Part shown: positions 8,384 through 15,997 of the stretch, piece after piece
How positions within the stretch are numbered: the first letter of the stretch is position 1
How the letters are laid out: every line of letters begins with the position of its first letter
Origin: Candidatus Zixiibacteriota bacterium
GTDB lineage: Bacteria; Zixibacteria; MSB-5A5; UBA10806
Length of the DNA stretch: 35,173 nt
NCBI GenBank assembly: GCA_024641335.1
Contig: JAHEDG010000026.1
Coordinates: 3,093-38,265 of the forward strand
Direction: 5' to 3'
The notes under the pieces: model-generated
Seen by the model: the letters and a program-made list of their open reading frames with translations, nothing else
Database searches by the model: none
Told to the model about the DNA's origin: nothing
Program-made: the position numbers and the translations under genes

Positions 8384-9991
8384 TTATTGCGGCGGGCAAT
8401 CCGGACATGGCACCGGATTAGAGCCGCCTTTGAAATAGGCAACGCCGAACGTAATGTCGAGGCCGTTGTAGCTACAGCTCCCGTTGACATCACCGGAGAC
8501 GTAGAAAACGCCGTGAGGAGGACAATCGCATTCGTAGACCGGCGCCGTTGATCCTTTGAAATAGGATACTCCATAGGTGATATCCAACCCGTTGTACGTA
8601 TTGCTTCCATTAACGTCACCTATAGTGTATTCGCAAGCCGGACCCGACGATTCGGTCATAAGAACTGTCAGCTGGGTAATTTCGCCGGAGGTTATGATCA
8701 GATCATAAATAATCGTGTCACGATAACCTGCCTTTGAGAATTCCGCCGTATAGGTGCCTTCGATAAGAGAAATCTGATAAGCTCCCGATCCGTCGGTATT
8801 ATCCGAACCGGCCGGATTATTGTCGCCGTCGTAAGCGGTTACCGTAACTCCGGATATAGGAGTAACGCCATCCTGCTCCATCACATCGCCAGACAGAGTC
8901 CCGGGGACCGGCCCGCCGCCGTCATTGACAGTTCCCTTGCGGCCATCAAGCTGATAAATGGTACCTCCTCCAAAATTACCTCCGGCATGAATAACCTGGG
9001 TATTGAGAGGATCAAAATCAGCCAGGGCCAGACCTCTGGTTACCGGAAGATCCGATTCGGCAGTCCAGGTATCGGTAACCGGATCGTAATAATGGACATG
9101 CGGGAAAGCGGGATATGTACCATAGCCTCCGCCGGAACCAACAGTCCAGAGATAGGAATTGGATACGATAGTGGTCCCGTTGGTGAAACTAAGAGAATCA
9201 GGATGCGAAGCTATTAGGCTCCAGGTATCCGTGGCGGGGTCATATTTCTGGCAGACGGTCGGATCCCGATCTGACGGTCCCAGGCCTCCGATCAGATACA
9301 TATATCCGCCGAAACCTACCAGACCGACATACCGTCTGGGCTCTGTTGGCGGAGTCAGTGTCTCCCATGAATCACCGGAGATGCTGTATCTGGCAAAATG
9401 AGAATTTGCGGGGGTCGAATAGTCTGCGTTGACGATATAAATATTGTTGCCGCCGTCCCAACCGCAGCCGTTTGTGGATGTTCTGAATTCTGTCGGGGGC
9501 AGGGCGATATCCGACCACATACCGGCTCCGGAACCGTCGGGATCGAATCGCTCCGCTGTACTGGCGTTGCTGGATCCCGAAATTCTGTAAACTGAACCGT
9601 TGGCCACGCAGAAGCCGGCGTTCCATGACGCGTAATTTCCGGGCGTGGAGGTCATCCAGGTATCGGTTGATATCTGATAAGCCATAGCCAGGCTGGTTTG
9701 ACCCTGTCCTCCGAAAACATAGAAAAAGTCGCCGATTACACCGCCGGAAGATCTTCCGAAGGTAGATAAGGCGTCGGCGATATTGATCCAGATTATATCC
9801 TGTACCAGTCCCTCTTCCGGCAATACTCCGTTCCAGGATGCCTCGACGCCGTTTTCCTCAAGAAACGCCTGTTCCTCAGCTGAAAGTAGTTTGCTTGCTC
9901 CCTTGTCAGCGGTAGGCGCAGGATTAGTCGATAGAGCGAAAATCAACAAAACAAATCCTGTGCAAATTAAAAATTTGCGATTTTGTTTCAT
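8384..9991 (-). CDS. Secreted kelch-repeat protein with carboxypeptidase-regulatory-like domain and two dockerin-like C-terminal repeats
   Basis: This is a 535-residue exported protein. An N-terminal signal peptide (basic MKQNRKF, then a hydrophobic run to about residue 25) is followed by about five kelch blades (roughly 65-340) with recurrent TDTW and GG-Y motifs, likely a beta-propeller. A CarboxypepD_reg-like beta-sandwich follows (about 350-445; GDVMEQDGVTPISGVTV...SGAYQISLIEGTY). Two repeats at about 458-499 and 500-535 share GDVNGSxxYNGLDITxGVxYFKG and end in a CxCPP or CPDCPP motif. They fit the dockerin calcium loop DxNxDxxxNxxD, with Ser at the fifth place. Start: AAGGAG lies five bases before the ATG at 9991; a GTG at 9994 is too close. 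The ligand is unknown. Confidence 0.88.
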   Translation of the reverse strand: MKQNRKFLICTGFVLLIFALSTNPAPTADKGASKLLSAEEQAFLEENGVEASWNGVLPEEGLVQDIIWINIADALSTFGRSSGGVIGDFFYVFGGQGQTSLAMAYQISTDTWMTSTPGNYASWNAGFCVANGSVYRISGSSNASTAERFDPDGSGAGMWSDIALPPTEFRTSTNGCGWDGGNNIYIVNADYSTPANSHFARYSISGDSWETLTPPTEPRRYVGLVGFGGYMYLIGGLGPSDRDPTVCQKYDPATDTWSLIASHPDSLSFTNGTTIVSNSYLWTVGSGGGYGTYPAFPHVHYYDPVTDTWTAESDLPVTRGLALADFDPLNTQVIHAGGNFGGGTIYQLDGRKGTVNDGGGPVPGTLSGDVMEQDGVTPISGVTVTAYDGDNNPAGSDNTDGSGAYQISLIEGTYTAEFSKAGYRDTIIYDLIITSGEITQLTVLMTESSGPACEYTIGDVNGSNTYNGLDITYGVSYFKGSTAPVYECDCPPHGVFYVSGDVNGSCSYNGLDITFGVAYFKGGSNPVPCPDCPPQ

Positions 9992-10278
9992 CACTTCTCC
10001 TTGTTAATAAGATTTTCCGGATTCTCCCAAAATTGCAATATCAGAAGTTCTTGCTCAATATAAATAATAACAAAATTTACCGATTTGCAAAGGTTTTTTT
10101 TGGGATTTTTCCAATTTTCTGAGTCCGCTTGCGCGATGACGATTTTTTAATACAATAGCTGTCTTGATTCTCAATAACTGATATCCAGTCCGGCCGGAGA
10201 TGGAGTTCTACGATATTTTGGACGTTTCCGGCGAATAGCCCTTGACATCCGCGAGGGATTCGGCGTTTTTTCAAAGTT

Positions 10279-10962
10279 ATGAAATTTCGTCGATCCGAGA
10301 AAATGCTAACAACTGGAATCCCGGTTATTCTACTGATGGCTATTTTCGTGGCCTGTCATCAAAAAGGAACAGATAATCAGGGGATTTTCGATATTTACGC
10401 CAGAGCGGTTTATAAGTCGTTACCGATCGGATCATCGGCCGAATGCTACTTATATCATAATGGATACCCGATTTTCGATGCCACAATTATCTTCGACGGA
10501 GATACGATATCTCTGGCCGATTCCTCAACCGGATATTACCGCAAATCTTTGCAGATTGGAATCGCCGATACTCTCGAATATTCGATTGATTCGGAATATG
10601 GATTTTCCAGCGGTCTGCTGGTGATTCCTGATACCGCAAGGTTGATAAGCCCGGCCAACGAAGATACGATCATTTTCGGGTCCACCTTTCGCTCCTCATG
10701 GAATAAGTCATACGATTGTGACGGTTATTACGGTTACCTGGAAAATCAGGATGGATATGTCGCCGGGATAACCGAATCGTATTTCGATACGCTCGCTACT
10801 GTGGAGGGGGGAAACTATTCAGTGCCGGGAGATGATCGATTTTGGATCGAATCGCTAAAGGGAGAATTCAAAGCGGGAACTACTCCGGACGGTAGAAAGC
10901 TGCCTTTGGGTGTAGTGGGAGCCTCAGGGACTTTCAGCGACGTTTATATAGGCATAGAGTAA
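10279..10962 (+). CDS. Putative lipoprotein of unknown function
   Basis: I do not recognise this 227-residue protein. Its N-terminus has basic residues (MKFRRSEK), a hydrophobic run and a lipobox-like IFVAC ending at Cys26, so it is probably a lipoprotein of the cell envelope. The remainder is polar and rich in Asp, Gly, Ser and Tyr, suggesting beta structure, with no catalytic motif seen. The ATG at 10279 lacks a clear ribosome site; a later ATG at 10303 would remove the basic residues of the signal. A TTGACA lies at 10242-10247 but no good -10 follows at the right distance. It is divergent from the kelch gene, and 9992-10278 holds no other gene I can support. Confidence 0.75.
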   Translation: MKFRRSEKMLTTGIPVILLMAIFVACHQKGTDNQGIFDIYARAVYKSLPIGSSAECYLYHNGYPIFDATIIFDGDTISLADSSTGYYRKSLQIGIADTLEYSIDSEYGFSSGLLVIPDTARLISPANEDTIIFGSTFRSSWNKSYDCDGYYGYLENQDGYVAGITESYFDTLATVEGGNYSVPGDDRFWIESLKGEFKAGTTPDGRKLPLGVVGASGTFSDVYIGIE

Positions 10963-11011
10963 AAAACGGGGATGCCGTCCCGGGATAAAGACCAGGAACA
11001 GGAAAAAGACA

Positions 11012-12415
11012 ATGACCGAAATGCAAAGGACAATCAAAAAACCGGCTTCATTCTCCGGAGTGGGACTACATACCGGGGTTAAAACCACCATTACCTTCAA
11101 GCCCGCTCCCATCAATTACGGTATAACCTTCATCAGGACCGACCTTGAAAGCTGCCCGGAGATACCGGCAGATGTAGATCATGTCGTCGATCTTCAGCGG
11201 GGGACTACGCTCGGAATAGACAGCGTTAGAGTTCATACCGTAGAGCATGTACTGGCGGCCCTGGCGGGTTTGCAGATCGATAATATGAAAGTGGAGCTTT
11301 CCAATTCCGAGCCGCCGGTCGGCGACGGTTCCGCCTGGCCCTACGTTGAGGCTATCAGAGATGCCGGGATCGTCGAGCAGGATGCTCCCAAAGAATATCT
11401 CCAGATAGATACTCATATCGCCTACTCCGAAAAAGATCGCGGGGTCGATTTGGTGGTCGTACCGTCCGACAGGCTCAGAATTACATTCATGGTTGACTAC
11501 AAAAATCCCGCGCTGGGCACACAATACACCTCGTTGGTCGATCTCGACGAGGAATTCGTGGAGGATTTCTCGAAAGCCAGGACATTCTGTTTTCTTACCG
11601 AAGTAGAGCAGCTTCTCAACGCCGGACTTATCAAGGGAGGCGGTCTGGACAGCGCCATTGTCATAGTCGATGAGGAATTGACCGGCCAGAGAGCCGAAAA
11701 CCTGAAAAAAAGTTTCGGCGAAAAAAGAAATGTATTCGCCGGAAGCACCGGTATCCTTAACGATACTCCGCTCAGATATTACAACGAACCGGTCAGGCAT
11801 AAGGCGCTCGACCTGCTCGGAGATCTATTCCTGATCGGCGTTCCGTTAAAGGCCCATATTCTGGCGGCCCGTTCAGGCCACGCGGCCAATGTGGCCCTGG
11901 CCAGAAAGATTCGGTCGATTTACCAAAAACAGCTTATCTCCAGCAAGTACCAGAAGGGCAAGAAGAGCGGCGAATACCTGCTCGATATTAACGCCATATT
12001 GAAGATCATGCCGCACAGATATCCGTTTCTTATGATCGACCGGGTGATTGATATGGAAGGCACTTCGAAGATCGTGGCCATAAAAAATGTAACCGTCAAC
12101 GAACCGTATTTCCTGGGTCATTTCCCGGGCCAGCCGGTTATGCCGGGAGTGATGATTGTCGAGGCCATGGCCCAGACGGGCGGGCTCTTGCTCCTTAACG
12201 CCATCGAAGATCCCGATAAAAAGCTGGCCTTTTTCATGGGTATCGACGGGGTCAAATTCCGCAAACCGGTAATCCCCGGCGACCAGCTCAGAATGGAAAT
12301 AGAGATGCTTAGTTTTAAACGTTCTACAATCAAGATCGCGGGCAAAGCGTTTGTCGACGGTAAACTTGTCGCCGAAGGGACGTTCCTCGCGGTGGTAGTC
12401 GACAGGCAAAGCTAA
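11012..12415 (+). CDS. lpxC-fabZ: Bifunctional LpxC-FabZ: UDP-3-O-acyl-GlcNAc deacetylase / 3-hydroxyacyl-ACP dehydratase
   Basis: This is a 467-residue fusion. Residues about 1-310 are LpxC, the zinc deacetylase that commits UDP-3-O-acyl-GlcNAc to lipid A. The zinc ligands are His79 in HTVEHV and His263 and Asp267 in RHKALDLLGD, with the catalytic His290 in RSGH. Residues about 325-467 are FabZ, the dehydratase of fatty acid elongation, with LKIMPHRYPFLMIDRV, catalytic His370 in GHFPGQPVMPGV and Glu384 in IVEAMAQ. The two enzymes compete for the 3-hydroxyacyl pool, so fusion fixes their ratio. Such fusions are known in Bacteroidetes and relatives. It heads the lipid A block, 12 bases before lpxA. 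Confidence 0.96.
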   Translation: MTEMQRTIKKPASFSGVGLHTGVKTTITFKPAPINYGITFIRTDLESCPEIPADVDHVVDLQRGTTLGIDSVRVHTVEHVLAALAGLQIDNMKVELSNSEPPVGDGSAWPYVEAIRDAGIVEQDAPKEYLQIDTHIAYSEKDRGVDLVVVPSDRLRITFMVDYKNPALGTQYTSLVDLDEEFVEDFSKARTFCFLTEVEQLLNAGLIKGGGLDSAIVIVDEELTGQRAENLKKSFGEKRNVFAGSTGILNDTPLRYYNEPVRHKALDLLGDLFLIGVPLKAHILAARSGHAANVALARKIRSIYQKQLISSKYQKGKKSGEYLLDINAILKIMPHRYPFLMIDRVIDMEGTSKIVAIKNVTVNEPYFLGHFPGQPVMPGVMIVEAMAQTGGLLLLNAIEDPDKKLAFFMGIDGVKFRKPVIPGDQLRMEIEMLSFKRSTIKIAGKAFVDGKLVAEGTFLAVVVDRQS

Positions 12416-12427
12416 GAGGAACGGACA

Positions 12428-13198
12428 ATGAATCAACATTCTACCGCGATTATATCAGGCCGGGCGAGGATCGGACAAAATGTAATCATAGGACCTTACA
12501 CTATTATCGAAGACGACGTCGAGATCGGCGAGGGTTGCGTTATCGATTCCCATGTATCGATCAAATCCGGCGCGCGGATCGGCAATAACGTAAAGATATA
12601 TCATAGCGCGGCTGTGGCCGGCCCTCCGCAGGATCTGAAATTCGGAGGCGAGAAAACGGAGCTGGTGGTCGGGGATAATACTGTTGTGCGGGAATTCGCG
12701 ACCCTGAATAGAGGAACTAAGGCGCACGGTAAGACCGAGATAGGTAAAAACTGTTTGTTCATGGCCTATTCCCACGCGGCTCACGATTGCATCATCGGCG
12801 ATAATGTCATTCTGGCCAATTCTGTTCAGATGGGAGGACATGTCGAGATAGGGGACTGGGCAATTATCGGCGGAGGTACCGTGATCCATCAGTTCTCTCT
12901 GATCGGGGAACACGCCATGATCGGCGGAGGATTCCGGGTTACCCAGGATATTCTCCCGTTTACCATGGTAGCAGGTTATCCACTCAGATGTCTCGGCTTG
13001 AATTCCACCGGCCTGCAGCGCCGCGGCTTTTCCGAAGAAACTATCGCCCAGCTTAAAAAGATGTTCAGATATTTAATTTCGAAGAAACTCAATACGGCGC
13101 GGGCTCTCGAAAAGATCGCGCTTGAAGTCGAACAAATTCCCGAAGTAATCAGGGTCCTCGAGTTTCTGAAAAAATCCGAGCGCGGAGTTGTAAAATAG
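12428..13198 (+). CDS. lpxA: Acyl-ACP--UDP-GlcNAc O-acyltransferase LpxA
   Basis: LpxA transfers a 3-hydroxyacyl chain from ACP to UDP-GlcNAc (or an amino analogue), the first step of lipid A synthesis, in the cytoplasm. The 256-residue protein has hexapeptide repeats forming a left-handed beta-helix to about residue 190, then a helical C-terminus (GLQRRGFSEE). The catalytic His is His119 in SHAAHD, equal to E. coli His125. The residue matching the E. coli acyl-length ruler Gly173 is Gly167, so a long chain (C14-like) is likely by analogy. An AGAGGA ribosome site precedes the ATG. Its TAG stop overlaps the apparent AUA start of the next gene. Confidence 0.96.
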   Translation: MNQHSTAIISGRARIGQNVIIGPYTIIEDDVEIGEGCVIDSHVSIKSGARIGNNVKIYHSAAVAGPPQDLKFGGEKTELVVGDNTVVREFATLNRGTKAHGKTEIGKNCLFMAYSHAAHDCIIGDNVILANSVQMGGHVEIGDWAIIGGGTVIHQFSLIGEHAMIGGGFRVTQDILPFTMVAGYPLRCLGLNSTGLQRRGFSEETIAQLKKMFRYLISKKLNTARALEKIALEVEQIPEVIRVLEFLKKSERGVVK

Positions 13199-14190
13199 AA
13201 AATCCGGTTATTAAGATAGCCCTGATTGGCTGCGGGCATATGGGCCGGTTTCACGCGGCCAGGATGGCGGAGAATAAATCCGCTGATTTTATCGGCTGCT
13301 ATGATCTCGATAATCAAGCCTCCTCCGCGGTGGCGGCCAAATATAAGGTCAATAACTTTCGCAACATCGATGAGGTTCTGAGTCAGGCGGACGCTGTAAG
13401 CATAGCCGTACCAACGGTGGCTCATCTCGACGTGGCCTCGAAGTTTCTTGAGGCCGGAATAGCCGTCCTGCTGGAAAAACCGATTTCGCCTGATCTCGAA
13501 TCGGCGGAAAAACTGGTATCCCTGGCGGATTCGAAAAATCTGGTTTTGCAGATTGGACACTCGGAACGATTCAATCCCGGATTCCTGGCCGTGGAGAAAG
13601 GGATATCCGATCCGAAATTCATCGAAACCCACAGGCTGGCCCCGTTTAAAGGGCGAGGCGACGACGTGGCCGTGATTCTCGATTTGATGGTTCATGATCT
13701 GGATTTGATCCTTGCCTTGACCGGCTCTTTTCCTGACACAATCGAAGCCGCCGGAGTAGCCGTAATAACCGATAATATCGATATCGTTAACGCCAGGCTG
13801 ACATTTCCTGGAGGATGCGTGGCCAATGTTACCGCCAGCAGAATCTCGTTTAAGGAGATGCGCAAACTAAGAGTATTTCAGAAATCAGGCTATACATCCA
13901 TCGATATGGCCACCAGGGAGGCCGAGCAGTATACGGTCGTGGCGAGCGAAGACGACGCTTATAAAAAAGCGCCTATATTCGGACGGTTCAATCTTCCTGA
14001 CGGCCGGGCGGTGATCCGCAATCAGGTGAAAATACCATCCGGGGATAATCTATCCTTCGAGATCGATTCATTTATACGAAGCGTAAGAGGAGAGCATCCG
14101 CCGGTTGTATCGGGGCGGGACGGTTTGAATGTCCTGAAAATCGCTTCCCGGATCGAGAACCTCTGCAGAGAATACACAGATAGAATTTGA
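13195..14190 (+). CDS. Gfo/Idh/MocA family NAD(P)-dependent oxidoreductase (possible GnnA-type UDP-GlcNAc 3-dehydrogenase)
   Basis: This is a cytoplasmic oxidoreductase with an N-terminal Rossmann domain. KIALIGCGHMGRFHAARM contains GxGxxG, and the family EKP motif is in AVLLEKPIS (about residues 94-96). A C-terminal dehydrogenase domain follows. Start: the first ATG (13240) falls inside the Gly motif and would delete the first beta strand. The frame is open upstream and no ATG, GTG or TTG stands at a usable place. ATA at 13195 has GGAG seven bases before it and overlaps the lpxA stop in an ATAG pattern; ATT at 13210 is an alternative. Its position between lpxA and lpxB is as for gnnA of Acidithiobacillus, which oxidises the 3-OH of UDP-GlcNAc. 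No GnnB-like aminotransferase is adjacent. Confidence 0.82.
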   Translation: MENPVIKIALIGCGHMGRFHAARMAENKSADFIGCYDLDNQASSAVAAKYKVNNFRNIDEVLSQADAVSIAVPTVAHLDVASKFLEAGIAVLLEKPISPDLESAEKLVSLADSKNLVLQIGHSERFNPGFLAVEKGISDPKFIETHRLAPFKGRGDDVAVILDLMVHDLDLILALTGSFPDTIEAAGVAVITDNIDIVNARLTFPGGCVANVTASRISFKEMRKLRVFQKSGYTSIDMATREAEQYTVVASEDDAYKKAPIFGRFNLPDGRAVIRNQVKIPSGDNLSFEIDSFIRSVRGEHPPVVSGRDGLNVLKIASRIENLCREYTDRI

Positions 14191-15314
14191 GCAAATCGAT
14201 TGTGATAATCGCCGGAGAACCTTCCGGAGATAACGTGGGGGCGTTATTCGCCGCCGAGTTGAAATCGTCGCGGCCCGATATAGAAATGTTCGGCATCGGC
14301 GGCGACAGGATGGATATTTCTCAGGTCGATATTCTCTTCCATATAAATCAGCTGGCTTTCTTGGGGTTTTGGGAGGTCATCAGGCATATCCCCTTCATCC
14401 GCCGGGTGGAAAAAGAGATATTGCGGCAGATCAGGATTCGCAAACCGTCGCTGGCCGTGCTGATCGATTACCCCGGATTCAATCTAAGACTGGCCGCCAG
14501 ATTGAAAAAACTTGGAATTCCTGTAATGTATTATGTCAGTCCTCAGGTTTGGGCCTGGGGACAGGGTCGTATCGAAAAGATCAAGAATCTGGTGGATAAG
14601 ATGGTTGTTGTTTTCGAGTTCGAGAAGGAGCTTTATGAAAAAAACGGCCTGGCCGCTGAATGGTATGGGCATCCATTGCTCGAGATAGTGAAACCTAAAT
14701 TGGAGCGAGACGTTTTTTACGACAGGATCGGAATTGAACCTGAAAAGCGATATATCGGCCTGTTTCCGGGATCAAGAAAACAGGAAGTGGAGAAGATCCT
14801 GCCGGAAATGAAAAGTTCGATTGATGAAATATCCGCTTCCGGCTTATCCTATGAGGGGATAGTCGGATGCGCCCCCGGCCTTGATGATGATTTTTATAAA
14901 AAAATCGGGGGCGATTCCTTGAAATATGTACGCGGCGTGACTTATGATTTGATGATTCACGCCGAGCTCAACCTGGTGGCTTCCGGCACCGCTACCCTTG
15001 AATGCGCTATTTTGCGACGGCCAATGTTGGTGCTTTATAAAACATCAATAATAACCTATATGATCGCCAAAAGACTGGTTCGAATTCCTTTCGTCGGGCT
15101 GGTGAACGTGGTGGCCGGTGAGAAAATAGTCCCTGAATTTATTCAAAACCATTGCCGTGGAAGTATGATCGCCCCAGCCGCGGAGAGACTTCTGAGCGAT
15201 TCGGAGTACCGGAATAATATGATCGAACGTTTGAGTGCCGTGGAGGCCAAGCTCGGACAGCCGGGCGCGTCGAGAAAAGCCGCCGAAACCGCCATTTTAT
15301 TGGCCGGGTCCTAA
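14187..15314 (+). CDS. lpxB: Lipid-A-disaccharide synthase LpxB
   Basis: LpxB, a GT19-family glycosyltransferase at the inner membrane, joins UDP-2,3-diacylglucosamine to lipid X to make the lipid A disaccharide. The 375-residue protein shows the N-terminal IIAGEPSGDNVGA, the YYVSPQVWAWGQGR segment, WYGHPLLE, FPGSRKQEVEKILP and SGTATLECAI, in canonical order and length. The start is TTG at 14187, which overlaps the previous TGA by four bases and gives the family N-terminus. The substrate-supplying genes lpxD and lpxH/I are not in this window. Confidence 0.95.
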   Translation: MSKSIVIIAGEPSGDNVGALFAAELKSSRPDIEMFGIGGDRMDISQVDILFHINQLAFLGFWEVIRHIPFIRRVEKEILRQIRIRKPSLAVLIDYPGFNLRLAARLKKLGIPVMYYVSPQVWAWGQGRIEKIKNLVDKMVVVFEFEKELYEKNGLAAEWYGHPLLEIVKPKLERDVFYDRIGIEPEKRYIGLFPGSRKQEVEKILPEMKSSIDEISASGLSYEGIVGCAPGLDDDFYKKIGGDSLKYVRGVTYDLMIHAELNLVASGTATLECAILRRPMLVLYKTSIITYMIAKRLVRIPFVGLVNVVAGEKIVPEFIQNHCRGSMIAPAAERLLSDSEYRNNMIERLSAVEAKLGQPGASRKAAETAILLAGS

Positions 15315-15320
15315 GGATGA

Positions 15321-15349
15321 TTGACATCCCCCGCAATTGAGTATAATAT
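15321..15349 (+). promoter_or_regulatory. Internal promoter before the DUF374 gene (leaderless geometry)
   Basis: TTGACA (15321-15326), a 17-base spacer and TAATAT (15344-15349); an overlapping perfect TATAAT at 15342-15347 would have a 15-base spacer. The ATG at 15356 is seven bases after the -10 end, and no ribosome site is visible. It can drive the downstream half of the lipid A block, including nadB and guaA. Confidence 0.7.
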
Positions 15350-15355
15350 CCGCAT

Positions 15356-15997
15356 ATGGAACGGTCATATTCCTTTAATCAACGGATTCTGCTTTTTATC
15401 GTATCCATTATAGGCCCGATTTTTCTGCTTGTATTGGGTTTCACCTGGCGGGTGCGTTGGATCGGTCTCGAGAGCCTGCGAACAACCAGGGATAATTCCG
15501 GACGGGTCATCTTCGCTTTCTGGCACTCCAGGATACTTGGGTTGCTCTATACTCACCGCTTTATCGGGGCGGGTACAATGATCTCCAGTTCATTTGACGG
15601 CGCGCTGGCGGCCGCCATAGTTAAAAGATTGGGATTCAGGGTGTATCGAGGATCGGCCAGCCGCCGAGGAACCGAGGCGTTGCTGGAAATGCTTCGAAGC
15701 AGCCGGGGCGGTGATCTTGCCCTGTCTGTTGACGGGCCCAGGGGACCGGCTGAAAAAGTGAAATACGGCGCGGTAACCCTGGCTTCCAAAAGCGGATTAC
15801 AGGTTGTGCCGGTATCCTATGACGTTGACAGATGCTGGCAGCTCAAGACCTGGGATAAATTCGTGATACCAAAACCGTTTGCCGTGTTGACTGTGGTATA
15901 CGGGGAAAGTATTATTGTCCCCGCGGCCGCGGATAAGACATCGATAAAATCATATGCCGTTATAATCGAAAACAAGATTAAGAACCTGGAGCGCTGA
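15356..15997 (+). CDS. DUF374 family lysophospholipid acyltransferase-like protein
   Basis: This 213-residue protein matches the DUF374 family, placed with LPLAT-fold acyltransferases. It has an N-terminal TM helix (about residues 11-30), FAFWHSRILGLLY (the usual HX-motif region), SSSFDGALAAAIVKRLGF, GSASRRGTEALLEML, and SVDGPRGPAEKVKYGAVTLASKSG. In lipid A clusters such proteins often stand near waaA, and a role as a late acyltransferase is plausible because no LpxL/M homologue is in the window. That role is inference. Its TGA overlaps the waaA ATG by one base. It has its own promoter just before the ATG and no ribosome site. Confidence 0.88.
   Translation: MERSYSFNQRILLFIVSIIGPIFLLVLGFTWRVRWIGLESLRTTRDNSGRVIFAFWHSRILGLLYTHRFIGAGTMISSSFDGALAAAIVKRLGFRVYRGSASRRGTEALLEMLRSSRGGDLALSVDGPRGPAEKVKYGAVTLASKSGLQVVPVSYDVDRCWQLKTWDKFVIPKPFAVLTVVYGESIIVPAAADKTSIKSYAVIIENKIKNLER

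Noticed and set aside
10077-10274. 65-residue minus-strand frame between the kelch and lipoprotein genes
   Set aside because: Basic, low-complexity, no ribosome site or family pattern; more likely promoter DNA.
11066-11800. 244-residue minus-strand frame inside lpxC-fabZ
   Set aside because: It lies wholly opposite the conserved LpxC domain with its zinc ligands; no protein family features.
12976-13695. 239-residue minus-strand frame across lpxA and the Gfo/Idh gene
   Set aside because: Antisense to two recognisable enzymes and crossing their junction; low-complexity composition typical of a shadow frame.
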